Positions 16,790 through 24,579 of a stretch of DNA of 64,000 nucleotides are shown one piece after another. This stretch comes from Couchioplanes azureus (GTDB taxonomy: Bacteria; Actinomycetota; Actinomycetes; Mycobacteriales; Micromonosporaceae): assembly GCF_014648355.1 (NCBI RefSeq), contig NZ_BMQY01000009.1, positions 62,001 through 126,000 on the forward strand, read 5' to 3'. Each line of letters begins with the position of its first letter. Within the stretch, counting starts at the first letter, position 1. Made by a program: the position numbers and the translations under genes. The notes beneath the pieces are model-generated. The model was not told the origin of the DNA, ran no database searches, and saw only the letters and a program-made list of their open reading frames with translations.

Positions 16790-19054
16790 ATGGCCTCTGT
16801 CGCCAAGCCGTTGCCCACGGCCCCGCACCAGATCGAGCTGTCGATCGGCGGGATGACCTGTGCCTCCTGCGCGTCGCGGATCGAGAAGAAGCTCAACCGC
16901 ATGGACGGCGTCACCGCCACGGTCAACTACGCCACCGAGAAGGCCACCGTCCGCTACGCCGACCAGGTGACCCCGGACGATCTGATCGCCACGGTCGAGA
17001 AGACCGGCTACACCGCCGCCGTCCCGGCGCCGCCGCGCTCGGCCGGCGATGATCCGGCCGAGCAGGCGCCACCGGTCGACGAGCTGCGCGCCCTGCGGAC
17101 CCGGCTGTGGGTCGCGATCGTGCTCAGCGTCCCGGTGGTGGCGCTGGCCATGGTCCCGGCCTGGCAGTTCACCTACTGGCAATGGCTGTCGCTCACCCTC
17201 GCCGCACCCGTGGTCGTCTACGGCGGGCTGCCGTTCCACACGGCGGCCTGGACGAACCTGCGCCACGGCGCCGCGACCATGGACACCCTCATCTCGATGG
17301 GCACCCTGGCCGCGTTCGGCTGGTCGCTGTGGGCGCTGTTCTTCGGCACCGCCGGCACGCCCGGCATGACCCACCCGTTCGAGCTCGCGATCGGCCGTAC
17401 CGACGGCGCCGGCGCCATCTACCTCGAGGCCGCCGCGGGCGTCACCACGTTCATCCTCGCCGGCCGTTACTTCGAGGCCCGTTCCAAGCGCCGCGCCGGG
17501 GCCGCCCTACGGGCCCTGCTCGAACTCGGCGCGAAGGACGTGACCGTGCTGCGCGACGGCGCCGAGCGGCGCATCCCGATCACCGAGCTGGCCGTCGGGG
17601 ACCGGTTCGTGGTGCGGCCGGGGGAGAAGATCGCCACCGACGGCATCGTCGAGGACGGCAGCTCCGCGGTCGACGCGAGCATGCTGACCGGGGAATCCGT
17701 GCCGGTCGAGGTGCGAGCGGGCGACACCGTCACCGGCGCGACGGTCAACGCGGGCGGCCGGTTGATCGTGCGGGCTACCCGCGTCGGCGCCGACACCCAG
17801 CTGGCACAGATGGCCACGCTCGTCGAGCAGGCCCAGACCGGCAAGGCCGCCGTGCAACGCCTGGCCGACCGGATCTCCGGAGTGTTCGTGCCGATCGTCA
17901 TCGCGCTCGCCGTGGCGACGCTGGGCTGGTGGGTCGGCACCGGCGGCGGCTGGACCGCCGCGTTCACCGCCGCGGTCGCCGTACTGATCATCGCCTGCCC
18001 GTGCGCGCTCGGCCTGGCCACCCCGACGGCGCTGCTGGTCGGCACCGGCCGCGGCGCCCAGCTCGGCATCCTCATCAAGGGCCCCGAGGTACTCGAATCC
18101 ACCCGCACCGTCGACACGGTGGTGCTCGACAAGACCGGCACCGTCACCACCGGCCGGATGACCCTCGTCGAGGTCACACCGGCCGACGGTCAGGACCGCG
18201 AGCAGCTGCTGCGCCTGGCCGGCGCGGTCGAGGCCGCCTCCGAGCACCCCATCGCGCAGGCCGTCGCCCGCGGCGCCGCCGACATCGCCGGCGATCTGCC
18301 GCCCGTCGCGAACTTCGCCAACACCGAAGGGCTCGGCGTGCGCGGCACCGTCGACGGCCACGAGGTGGTCGTGGGACGTCCCGCGCTGCTGCGCCAGGCC
18401 GGCCTCGACGTACCCGCGCAGGTCGAGCAGGCGCTCGCCGCGGCGCAGCAGGGCGGGCGAACCGCCATCGTCGCCGGCTGGGACGGCACCGCCCGCGGTG
18501 CCCTCGCGGTCGCCGACGTCGTCAAGGCGACCAGCCGCGACGCCGTCGCGGCGCTGCGGCGTCTGGGGCTCACCCCGGTCCTGCTGACCGGTGACAACGC
18601 CACCGTCGCCCGAGCCGTGGCCGACGAGGTCGGCATCGAGCAGGTCTTCGCCGACGTGCTGCCCGCCGACAAGGTCGACGTGGTCAAACGGCTGCAGGCC
18701 GACGGTAAGGCGGTCGCCATGGTGGGCGACGGCGTCAACGACGCGGCGGCGCTCGCCCAGGCCGATCTGGGTCTCGCCATGGGCACCGGCACCGACGTCG
18801 CCATCGAGGCATCCGACCTGACCCTGGTACGCGGTGACCTGATGGCCGCGGTCGACGCGATCCGCCTGTCGCGGCGCACGCTGCGGATCATCAAGAGCAA
18901 CCTGTTCTGGGCCTTCGCCTACAACGTGGCCGCCCTGCCGCTGGCCGCCGCCGGCATGCTGAACCCGATGATCGCCGGAGCCGCCATGGCGTTCTCCTCG
19001 GTGTTCGTCGTGGCCAACAGCCTGCGACTGCGCCGCTTCACCACCGTGCAGTAA
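16790..19054 (+). CDS. copA: Cu(I)-exporting P1B-type ATPase CopA
   Basis: A 754-residue copper pump. One N-terminal HMA domain has MTCASC (GGMTCASCASRIEKKL), and eight membrane helices follow. The transport motif is IACPCALGLATPT (CPC, Cu(I)/Ag(I)), with TGES in MLTGESVPV, phosphorylation motif DKTGTVT, SEHPI in the nucleotide domain and GDGVNDAAAL. It is last in the CsoR-controlled copZ operon, and a hairpin separates it from convergent csoR. It differs from the CPH ATPase at 10219 in both its metal-binding N-terminus and the membrane motif, so the two exporters probably handle different copper states. Confidence 0.96.
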   Translation: MASVAKPLPTAPHQIELSIGGMTCASCASRIEKKLNRMDGVTATVNYATEKATVRYADQVTPDDLIATVEKTGYTAAVPAPPRSAGDDPAEQAPPVDELRALRTRLWVAIVLSVPVVALAMVPAWQFTYWQWLSLTLAAPVVVYGGLPFHTAAWTNLRHGAATMDTLISMGTLAAFGWSLWALFFGTAGTPGMTHPFELAIGRTDGAGAIYLEAAAGVTTFILAGRYFEARSKRRAGAALRALLELGAKDVTVLRDGAERRIPITELAVGDRFVVRPGEKIATDGIVEDGSSAVDASMLTGESVPVEVRAGDTVTGATVNAGGRLIVRATRVGADTQLAQMATLVEQAQTGKAAVQRLADRISGVFVPIVIALAVATLGWWVGTGGGWTAAFTAAVAVLIIACPCALGLATPTALLVGTGRGAQLGILIKGPEVLESTRTVDTVVLDKTGTVTTGRMTLVEVTPADGQDREQLLRLAGAVEAASEHPIAQAVARGAADIAGDLPPVANFANTEGLGVRGTVDGHEVVVGRPALLRQAGLDVPAQVEQALAAAQQGGRTAIVAGWDGTARGALAVADVVKATSRDAVAALRRLGLTPVLLTGDNATVARAVADEVGIEQVFADVLPADKVDVVKRLQADGKAVAMVGDGVNDAAALAQADLGLAMGTGTDVAIEASDLTLVRGDLMAAVDAIRLSRRTLRIIKSNLFWAFAYNVAALPLAAAGMLNPMIAGAAMAFSSVFVVANSLRLRRFTTVQ

Positions 19055-19059
19055 CCGCC

Positions 19060-19093
19060 GGCCCGTCCGAGGCGATCTGGTCTCGGGCGGGCC
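19060..19093. terminator. Bidirectional hairpin between copA and csoR
   Basis: GGCCCGTCCGAG and CTCGGGCGGGCC pair over 12 bases with one wobble, loop of 10, in the gap between the two convergent stops. Confidence 0.75.
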
Positions 19094-19117
19094 GCCGGCC
19101 GGTTCCGCGGGAGAAAG

Positions 19118-19417
19118 TCAGGACCGCACGAGCCGGGCGATCGCCGCCGTGGCCTCTTTGACCTTCTGGTCGGCGTTGCCCTCGGCCGCGGCCTGGACGA
19201 CGCAATGGCGCAGATGGTCCTCCAACAGCCCCACCGCGACGGCCTGCAACGCCTTCGTCGCCGCCGAGATCTGGGTCAGTACGTCGATGCAGTACGTGTC
19301 CTCGTCGACCATGCGCTGAAGCCCGCGGATCTGGCCCTCCACCCGGCGCAACCGCGACAGCAACGCCTGCTTCTCCGCCGAGTAGCCGTGCTGTCCCGCC
19401 GACGTCTTCTCCACCAT
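19118..19417 (-). CDS. csoR: Copper-sensing repressor CsoR
   Basis: A metal-sensing four-helix repressor of about 99 residues. It shows the CsoR signature of a Cys in EDTYCIDVL and a His and Cys four residues apart in EDHLRHC, equivalent to the C-H-C copper site. The start (LLSRLRRVEGQIRGLQRMV) is typical. ATG 19417 or ATG 19429 are both possible; neither has a ribosome site, so a leaderless message may be used. A half-site GGGGTATG lies at the start. It probably controls the two palindromes at 10174 and 15512. Confidence 0.93.
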   Translation of the reverse strand: MVEKTSAGQHGYSAEKQALLSRLRRVEGQIRGLQRMVDEDTYCIDVLTQISAATKALQAVAVGLLEDHLRHCVVQAAAEGNADQKVKEATAAIARLVRS

Positions 19418-20426
19418 GGCCGCCAACATACCCCGTACCCGTACCACGTCGGCGCCCTTGGGCAGGGCCTGGAGCTGCTTCACGGTCGCCGCGATGGTGC
19501 TGCTCTGGCCCTGCGACACCCCGGCCGTTCCGACACCACCTGGTGGCCCGACCCAGGTCCACGGTCAGGTCCTCGCCGTGTCGCCGCAGCCGTGCCCCGC
19601 CGGGCCGGAAGCAGAAGACGATTTTCCTGTCGCCCCGAATGCGATCTGCGGGACCGTGACCGTGAAACTGGCCAGCGGCCCGGACACGGGCACCACCGTC
19701 ACGACCGACATCCCCGCCGGTCCCGGCGCGGTACAGGTCACCGCTGGCGACGACGCCGTGCTGCTGATGCTGCAGAAGCCCGACGGCGGCGGCGTCACCT
19801 ACTCGATCTCGGATTTCCAGCGGTCCACGCAGCTGTGGCTGCTGACCGTCACCCGGTCCGCGACCGTCAGGGAGCTGGCACGCGCGAACCCGAAGTACCG
19901 GTTCCGGCAGCTCTACGGCGCCGCGACCCGCATCGGCCGCGCCCACATCGCCTCGGTCGTCAACACCATCGTGCTGGCCTACGCCGGCGCGTCGCTGCCG
20001 CTGATGCTGCTGTTCGCCGTCGGTAACACACCCGCCGGAGAACTACTCACCGGACAACTCATCGCCCAGGAACTCGTCCGCGCCGCGGTCGGCACCATCG
20101 GGCTCATCGCCGGCGTTCCCATCACGACCGCCCTCGCCGCGCTCGTCGCCGCACGCACCTCCCACCCCGAGAAACTGTCCGACGTCGACAGCGACGGCGT
20201 CGTCCGGCCCGCCGCTGCAAGCCGGGCGAGCCCGCGCCCGGCCGACGACCCGTGGGCGGCGTTCGTGGAGCGGCACCCCGGCTGGCAGGAGAAGGAGACC
20301 CCTCAGATTCCCGGCGCCAGCTCGTCTGACGCGGCATCGGAGCAGGTGGGGGCGCACCGAACCGGTTGCGCCCCCCACCTGTGCACCTCCGCGCCGAGAA
20401 ATCAGACCAGGCGGCGCACGACGTAG
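19416..20426 (+). pseudogene. YibE/F-like membrane protein with internal in-frame deletion
   Basis: The N-terminal part (TQVHGQVLAVSPQPCP through SDFQRSTQLWLL) matches the extracytoplasmic start of YibE/F proteins. The C-terminal part (RIGRAHIASVVNTIVLAYAG, LTGQLIAQELVRAAVG and the following helix) matches the end. The central multi-helix core is missing: QLWLL joins directly to TVTRSATVRELARA near 19848. The frame stays open, so a short protein could be made, but it can hardly be a functional transporter. The 5' end overlaps csoR in the opposite direction, so the true start is unclear and may also be lost. Confidence 0.7.
20343..20381. terminator. Hairpin terminator at the end of the NlpC/P60 gene
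   Basis: CAGGTGGGGGCGCA and TGCGCCCCCCACCTG pair with one bulged base around a 10-base loop. It lies just past the minus-strand stop at 20402 and inside the C-terminal tail of the convergent YibE/F remnant. Confidence 0.75.
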
Positions 20427-21193
20427 TTGTTGCTGTAGACCTTCTGCTTGCTGACGGAGCCACCCGGCTTCGGTGCGGCCCACATGTAGCCGCCGCCCGC
20501 GTAGATGGCGACGTGGGTGCCGTAGGAGCCGGAACGGAAGACGATCAGGTCGCCCGGCTTCTTGTTGCTCTTGCTCACGGCCTTGCCGTAGTTCTGCTGC
20601 AGGTTCGCCTTGTGCGGCAGCTTCTTGCCGATGGCCTTGCGGTAGACGTACTGCGTGTAACCCGAGCAGTCGAAGCGCCTGGGGCCCGCGGCGCCGAACA
20701 CGTAAGGCGCGCCGTTGTGCTTCCTGGCCTCGGCGAGAATCTTGGAGCCATCGGCCCTGACGGTGATCCTCATGGGCTTGGTGGCTGCCGCGCCGTAGGT
20801 GGTGCGGAACAACCTGGTCACATGGGGACCGGTCTTGAAGGCGACGACCCCGGAGGTGTTGCGCCGCTTCTGCCAGGTCTTCCACTTGTTGCCGTACTTG
20901 CCCTGGAGGAGTACGTACCCGCCGACCAGCTTCTTGCCGGTCTTCGGGTCGATCACCGTCGTGGTCACTCGGACCTTGGTACCTCGGCTGATCGTGCGCT
21001 TGTCGTACGAGGCGGAGATGCGCGGCTTCACCGGGGCTGCGGCGACCGTCGTCGTGGCGGCGGAAGCGGATGCCGCGGAGGCTGCCGGCGTCGCGACCAG
21101 TTGGCCGGCGCAGAGGCAGAGACCCAGGGACAGTGCGACGGTTGCGGTGCCGGCGGACATGCGGCGGCCACGGCTCGAACTGCGTTCGTGCAC
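20402..21193 (-). CDS. Secreted NlpC/P60 cell-wall endopeptidase
   Basis: A 263-residue exported hydrolase. The signal peptide reaches about residue 42 (LCLCAGQLVATPAASA). A beta-rich spacer domain follows at about 55-150 (SYDKRTISRGTKVRV), then the C-terminal NlpC/P60 papain-like domain. The catalytic Cys is in RFDCSGYTQYVY and the His in GTHVAIYAGGG. It cleaves peptide cross-links of peptidoglycan. The GTG at 21193 has GGAGGG upstream, with an ATG 11 codons later as alternative. A c-di-AMP riboswitch occupies the leader, tying expression to wall or osmotic status, as in known actinomycete resuscitation and wall hydrolase genes. Confidence 0.93.
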   Translation of the reverse strand: MHERSSSRGRRMSAGTATVALSLGLCLCAGQLVATPAASAASASAATTTVAAAPVKPRISASYDKRTISRGTKVRVTTTVIDPKTGKKLVGGYVLLQGKYGNKWKTWQKRRNTSGVVAFKTGPHVTRLFRTTYGAAATKPMRITVRADGSKILAEARKHNGAPYVFGAAGPRRFDCSGYTQYVYRKAIGKKLPHKANLQQNYGKAVSKSNKKPGDLIVFRSGSYGTHVAIYAGGGYMWAAPKPGGSVSKQKVYSNNYVVRRLV

Positions 21194-21211
21194 GGTAGAA
21201 GATTCCCTCCG

Positions 21212-21418
21212 GCACGCCTGCGAGGTTAGCTGTCGGGTTCGGGCGGGAAGGTGTGCCCGGCCGCCGGAAAGGCGGCTTCACCCCGAGGTCCGCCGGGCCT
21301 TGCGACCCGGGATGGACCGGATATGGGTCCCCCGTCCCTGCCCCGTATGCCTGTGTGGTTGTGCGTGTACTTCGTGGTCGCACCACTGGGACCGGGGCAG
21401 GGCTCGGCGATGATCCGG
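21212..21418 (-). promoter_or_regulatory. ydaO-type c-di-AMP riboswitch
   Basis: On the minus strand the leader ends with the conserved 3' core CGAACCCGACAGCTAACCTC then GCAGGCGT, characteristic of the ydaO/yuaA class. Before it come GGGGTGAAGCCG and the 5' part CGCCGAGCCCTGCCCC, pairing with GGGGCAGGG. The core ends about 18 bases before the NlpC/P60 start. In this class c-di-AMP binding usually turns expression off. Confidence 0.88.
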
Positions 21419-21758
21419 GCGGTGCGAGCGGCGAGCGGTCGCTCACCAGCCCCTCTTGCCTATCCGATTTCCGGAGCGGCCGTCGGCCGCCGCCTGTAAC
21501 CGTGCGTGTTTGGCATATCGCCCGGTGTCCGGTTTGTGACCTCGCTGTGACAAATGCCGTTGCAGTGGGCGGGCACTTGACTACCCAGAGGTTAAGGTTG
21601 CGGGTGGCTCTGATCACAGAAAATGGCGGACTGATGCCGGTCATGGAGGGTCTCAGGCTGTCTCAAGCGTCCCTGTTTGCTTGATTCGTCCCCGAACGGC
21701 CGATGTCGTCATCGGTCACCTGCCGTCCTTGATGGGCATGATCCTGGGTGGACGGGCC
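21419..21758. other. Promoter region of the riboswitch-controlled gene
   Basis: About 340 bases with no convincing coding frame. Around 21534-21553 it holds TTGTGACC and TGTGACAA, two close TGTGAC direct repeats that might be a CRP-like site, but they do not form the usual palindrome. The minus-strand promoter for the riboswitch transcript should lie here. Confidence 0.4.
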
Positions 21759-21924
21759 GCTCGGATTGGGTCGCCTCGCTGCACGACAGGAGTTCCTGCA
21801 GCGCCATCGCCTCCGATAGCGACGCACTCAGGCCGGGGATGGCTTGGGTGGGGTCCAGGACTCCGCGTAGCCGGAACAGCATGCTGAGGCCGACCTGCAG
21901 GAGGTCGGAGTCTTCCCCCATGGC
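21759..21924 (-). pseudogene. Duplicated N-terminal fragment of the MarR gene
   Basis: This segment repeats 6241-6406 almost exactly, with a few single-base changes. It encodes the first ~54 residues of the MarR protein (MGEDSDLLQVGLSMLFRLRG and onward to SEATQSE) and then stops resembling it. The DNA-binding domain is missing, so no working regulator can be made. Confidence 0.9.
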
Positions 21925-22004
21925 GCTGAACGAGCCGGAGCCGGCGGTCGTCACCTCGACTGCCAAGACGGCGCTCGCGACGAGCATCGACCGGCACGGC
22001 GCGA

Positions 22005-23021
22005 TCAGTCGCCGGCTGACGCGGCCTGCTCGGTGGGGTGCACCCCGGCGGCGAAGCGGATCAGATCCGCGTCGCCGACCGGGTACCGCGCCGGTACCCG
22101 GACGACGAGCGACTGTCCCCGGTCGTCGAGTGCGACCGTGAGCGTCGTGTCGGCCGCGGTGCGGCGCAGCGTTCCCCGGTACCGCCCGACCGGCGTGGTC
22201 GGCCCGGTCAGCGGTCGGGCGCCGATCAGCGTGCAGCTGATCCGGTCCGCGTCGGTGCCGGTCCCGCCGGCGGGCCGCCAGGACATCGTGGAGGTCGTGA
22301 CGGTGTCCACCGGCATGCCGGCCGGTGCGAGGTCGAGCCGGAACGGCGCGGCCGCCGGAACGGTGTCCGGCCGCAGCCGGTTGGCGAAGTTGACCAGCTC
22401 CGCGTCGGTGAGCGTGTCGTCGGTGTCGATCCGTACCCATCGGGTCGGCGACTCCTGCCAGTAGAGGCTGAGCTGGGCGGCCGGCGTCACGGAGACCCGG
22501 CGCAGGGTGGCCGTCCGGTCGCCGCGCAGCCGGTGCGGACTCTCCCCCACCGGGCCGGCCGGCGCGGCGAAGCGCGGTCGGCCCGCACCGACGCTCACCG
22601 TGACGTCGGCGCCGCGCACGGGGTCCTTCGCCTCGTAGTACGCGACGATCCACCCGGCCTCGACCGAGACGACCGGCGGGGCCAGCCCACCGGCCGGCGT
22701 CACCCCCGGCCGGTACGGAAACACGGGCACGTCAGCCGCGGACGGCGGCGACAGCGACAACCCCGCGGAAGGATCATGGACGTCCTGCGGAGGTTGCGCG
22801 GCGAGCCGGGACGGGCTTCCGCCGCCCGGCCAGGCCACCGTGCCGGCCACCCCGGCGACGGCGAGGACCGCCGCCAGTCCGGCCCCGAGCGCCGTGAGAC
22901 GCCGGCGGCGGCCCAGCCGCGCGGAGCGGCGATGGACGTCGGCCAGGAGGCTCGAGGCGGCCGGCGTACGCTCGGCGTGCTCGTGCAGCGACTCGCGCAC
23001 CCGGCGGTCTATATCGCTCAC
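22005..23021 (-). CDS. Membrane partner of the SigE-family sigma factor (putative anti-sigma protein)
   Basis: A 338-residue protein. A cytoplasmic N-terminus of about 45 residues (RRVRESLHEHAERTPAAS) is followed by one transmembrane helix (LTALGAGLAAVLAVAGVAGTV) and a ~270-residue extracytoplasmic part with repeated beta-like segments. The GTG start overlaps the sigma factor stop (GTGA), so translation is coupled. This position and topology are those of membrane partners of SigE-type ECF factors, where the short cytoplasmic part would hold the sigma factor. No zinc-binding HxxxCxxC motif is visible, so the anti-sigma role is inferred. Confidence 0.72.
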   Translation of the reverse strand: MSDIDRRVRESLHEHAERTPAASSLLADVHRRSARLGRRRRLTALGAGLAAVLAVAGVAGTVAWPGGGSPSRLAAQPPQDVHDPSAGLSLSPPSAADVPVFPYRPGVTPAGGLAPPVVSVEAGWIVAYYEAKDPVRGADVTVSVGAGRPRFAAPAGPVGESPHRLRGDRTATLRRVSVTPAAQLSLYWQESPTRWVRIDTDDTLTDAELVNFANRLRPDTVPAAAPFRLDLAPAGMPVDTVTTSTMSWRPAGGTGTDADRISCTLIGARPLTGPTTPVGRYRGTLRRTAADTTLTVALDDRGQSLVVRVPARYPVGDADLIRFAAGVHPTEQAASAGD

Positions 23022-23530
23022 TGTGCCCCCGCCCTGCTTCCGCTACCGGCCCGGTCGGCCAGCGCCGCGCGGAGCCGGCCCAACGCACGGGAAGCGTGCG
23101 CCCGCACGGTCGACGGGGCGCAATCCAACGTCACGGCGATCTCCTCGTCGGTCATGTCCGCATAGAACCGCAGGACCAGCACGACCCGCTGGGCCCGGGG
23201 GAGGCCGGCGAGCAACGTCCACATCTCGTCCCGGGCCGCCAGCTCGTGCGCCGGGTCGGCGGTGAGCGGCGGCCGGTCCGGCAGCTCGGCCATGGTCCGC
23301 TCGGTGCTGGACCGGCGGCGGCGCCAGGAGAGGAATTCCCGCACGACCGCCTTGCGGACGTACGCCTCGGGCAACGTCATGGCCTCGATCCGGTCCCAGC
23401 GCCGGTGCGCCCGGGCCAGCACCTCCTGGACGAGATCCTCGGCCAGGTGCGAATCGCCGCAGAGGACGTGGGCGAAACGCAGCAGCGCATGTCCCCGGGC
23501 CACCACGAAGGCGTCGAATCCCCTCGACAT
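23018..23530 (-). CDS. SigE-family ECF RNA polymerase sigma factor
   Basis: A 170-residue sigma-70 protein with only regions 2 and 4. Region 2 is FVVARGHALLRFAHVLCGD with HLAEDLVQEVLARAHRRWDR. Region 4 is LPRAQRVVLVLRFYADMTDEE with a C-terminal HTH (VTLDCAPSTVRAHASRAL). The ATG at 23530 (MSRGFDAF) is the usual beginning of this actinobacterial family and follows GAGGGG. It is translationally coupled with the membrane protein downstream. It possibly drives envelope-stress genes, and secreted proteins lie upstream. The targets are not visible. Confidence 0.92.
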   Translation of the reverse strand: MSRGFDAFVVARGHALLRFAHVLCGDSHLAEDLVQEVLARAHRRWDRIEAMTLPEAYVRKAVVREFLSWRRRRSSTERTMAELPDRPPLTADPAHELAARDEMWTLLAGLPRAQRVVLVLRFYADMTDEEIAVTLDCAPSTVRAHASRALGRLRAALADRAGSGSRAGAQ

Positions 23531-23547
23531 ACGCTGCGGCCCCTCGG

Positions 23548-24483
23548 TCAGCAGGCTCGGTACACGTAGTCGGACGAGCCCGGTGCGGTCACGAGACGGT
23601 CCCGTAGAACGATCGACAGTGTACGGCCGAAGCCACGGCACGCCTCGTCGAAGTCATCCTCGGTGTACTCGATCACGATGACCCGGTCGCCGTACGTCTC
23701 GACGTACGTCTGACACTCGTCCCAGTGGGCGCACTCCTCGGCGATGGCGAAGTCGAAGCCTGTCGCCGGACGCATCCGCGCCGCCAGCTCGGCGGCGTTC
23801 TTCTGGCCGACGGCGAGGTCGCGGCCGTGGGCGTGGTCGGTCAGGAGCTTCCCGTACGCCGTGGCGTGGTCGGCGGTCAGCAGGTCGTCGGAGCGGGTGA
23901 AGGTGTCGAGGTTGTCCACCTCCACCGCCTGGAAACCCTTGCGCGCGCACTCGTCGATCCAGCCGTTGACGATGGCGGCCAGGGCCGAGCGTTTGGCCGG
24001 CGTGGAGATGTCGAGCAGGATCTCGCCCCACTCCTCGTCGATCACCTCCTGGCCGTCGCGGGTGAGCAGCAGGTCACGGTGGCGGGTGCGCCACCAGTCG
24101 GCGTCCTCCGGCTGGGTCTGGAAACCGTTGACGTAACAGACGTTGTACTTGCCGGCCGCCGGTGCGGCGCCGTGGTCGCGCAGCACCACGTCGACGCCGG
24201 CCGGCGGCGGGTACGGCGTACCGATCTGATAGTCGACGCCGGCGTTCGCCGGTGGCGGAGCGAAGCGCCCGACGGCCGCGTCCGGCGCCCGGGGTGCCGG
24301 AGAGGTCGGTCCGGCAGCTTGCAGGTCCGCGGCCCGCGCGACACCCGCACCCGGCCGGGCCCGGTCCGGACCGTGGTCGTCCGCCACCGCCACCCCCGTG
24401 CCGACGGCCAGGACCAGCATGGTGGTCCCGACGACCACGCCGCGCGGGCGCCACCGGGACCTGCTCTGTTCGCGTGCCGACAT
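23548..24483 (-). CDS. Secreted GH114 glycosidase (endo alpha-1,4 polygalactosaminidase-like)
   Basis: A 311-residue exported TIM-barrel enzyme. The signal peptide is RGVVVGTTMLVLAVGTGVAVA and a Pro/Ala spacer runs to about residue 72. The GH114 domain shows YQIGTPYPPPAGVDVVLRD, CYVNGFQTQPEDADWW, DEEWGEILLDIS and the acidic strand AVEVDNLDTF; four Cys probably make disulfides. Known relatives hydrolyse galactosamine-rich exopolysaccharide in biofilms. It ends 17 bases before the sigma factor start, which does not make it an operon partner with certainty. Confidence 0.88.
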   Translation of the reverse strand: MSAREQSRSRWRPRGVVVGTTMLVLAVGTGVAVADDHGPDRARPGAGVARAADLQAAGPTSPAPRAPDAAVGRFAPPPANAGVDYQIGTPYPPPAGVDVVLRDHGAAPAAGKYNVCYVNGFQTQPEDADWWRTRHRDLLLTRDGQEVIDEEWGEILLDISTPAKRSALAAIVNGWIDECARKGFQAVEVDNLDTFTRSDDLLTADHATAYGKLLTDHAHGRDLAVGQKNAAELAARMRPATGFDFAIAEECAHWDECQTYVETYGDRVIVIEYTEDDFDEACRGFGRTLSIVLRDRLVTAPGSSDYVYRAC

Positions 24484-24579
24484 GCCTGCTCCCTCGGTCG
24501 AAGATCAGCGATCCAACTCTGGAACGCGGCGGCGGCCGCGTCCTGCTGTCAACGGAGGCCGAAAACTTTGCGTCACCGA

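Noticed and set aside
21534..21553. CRP-type binding site before the riboswitch promoter
   Set aside because: Two direct TGTGAC repeats occur, but not the TGTGA-N6-TCACA palindrome; too weak to call.
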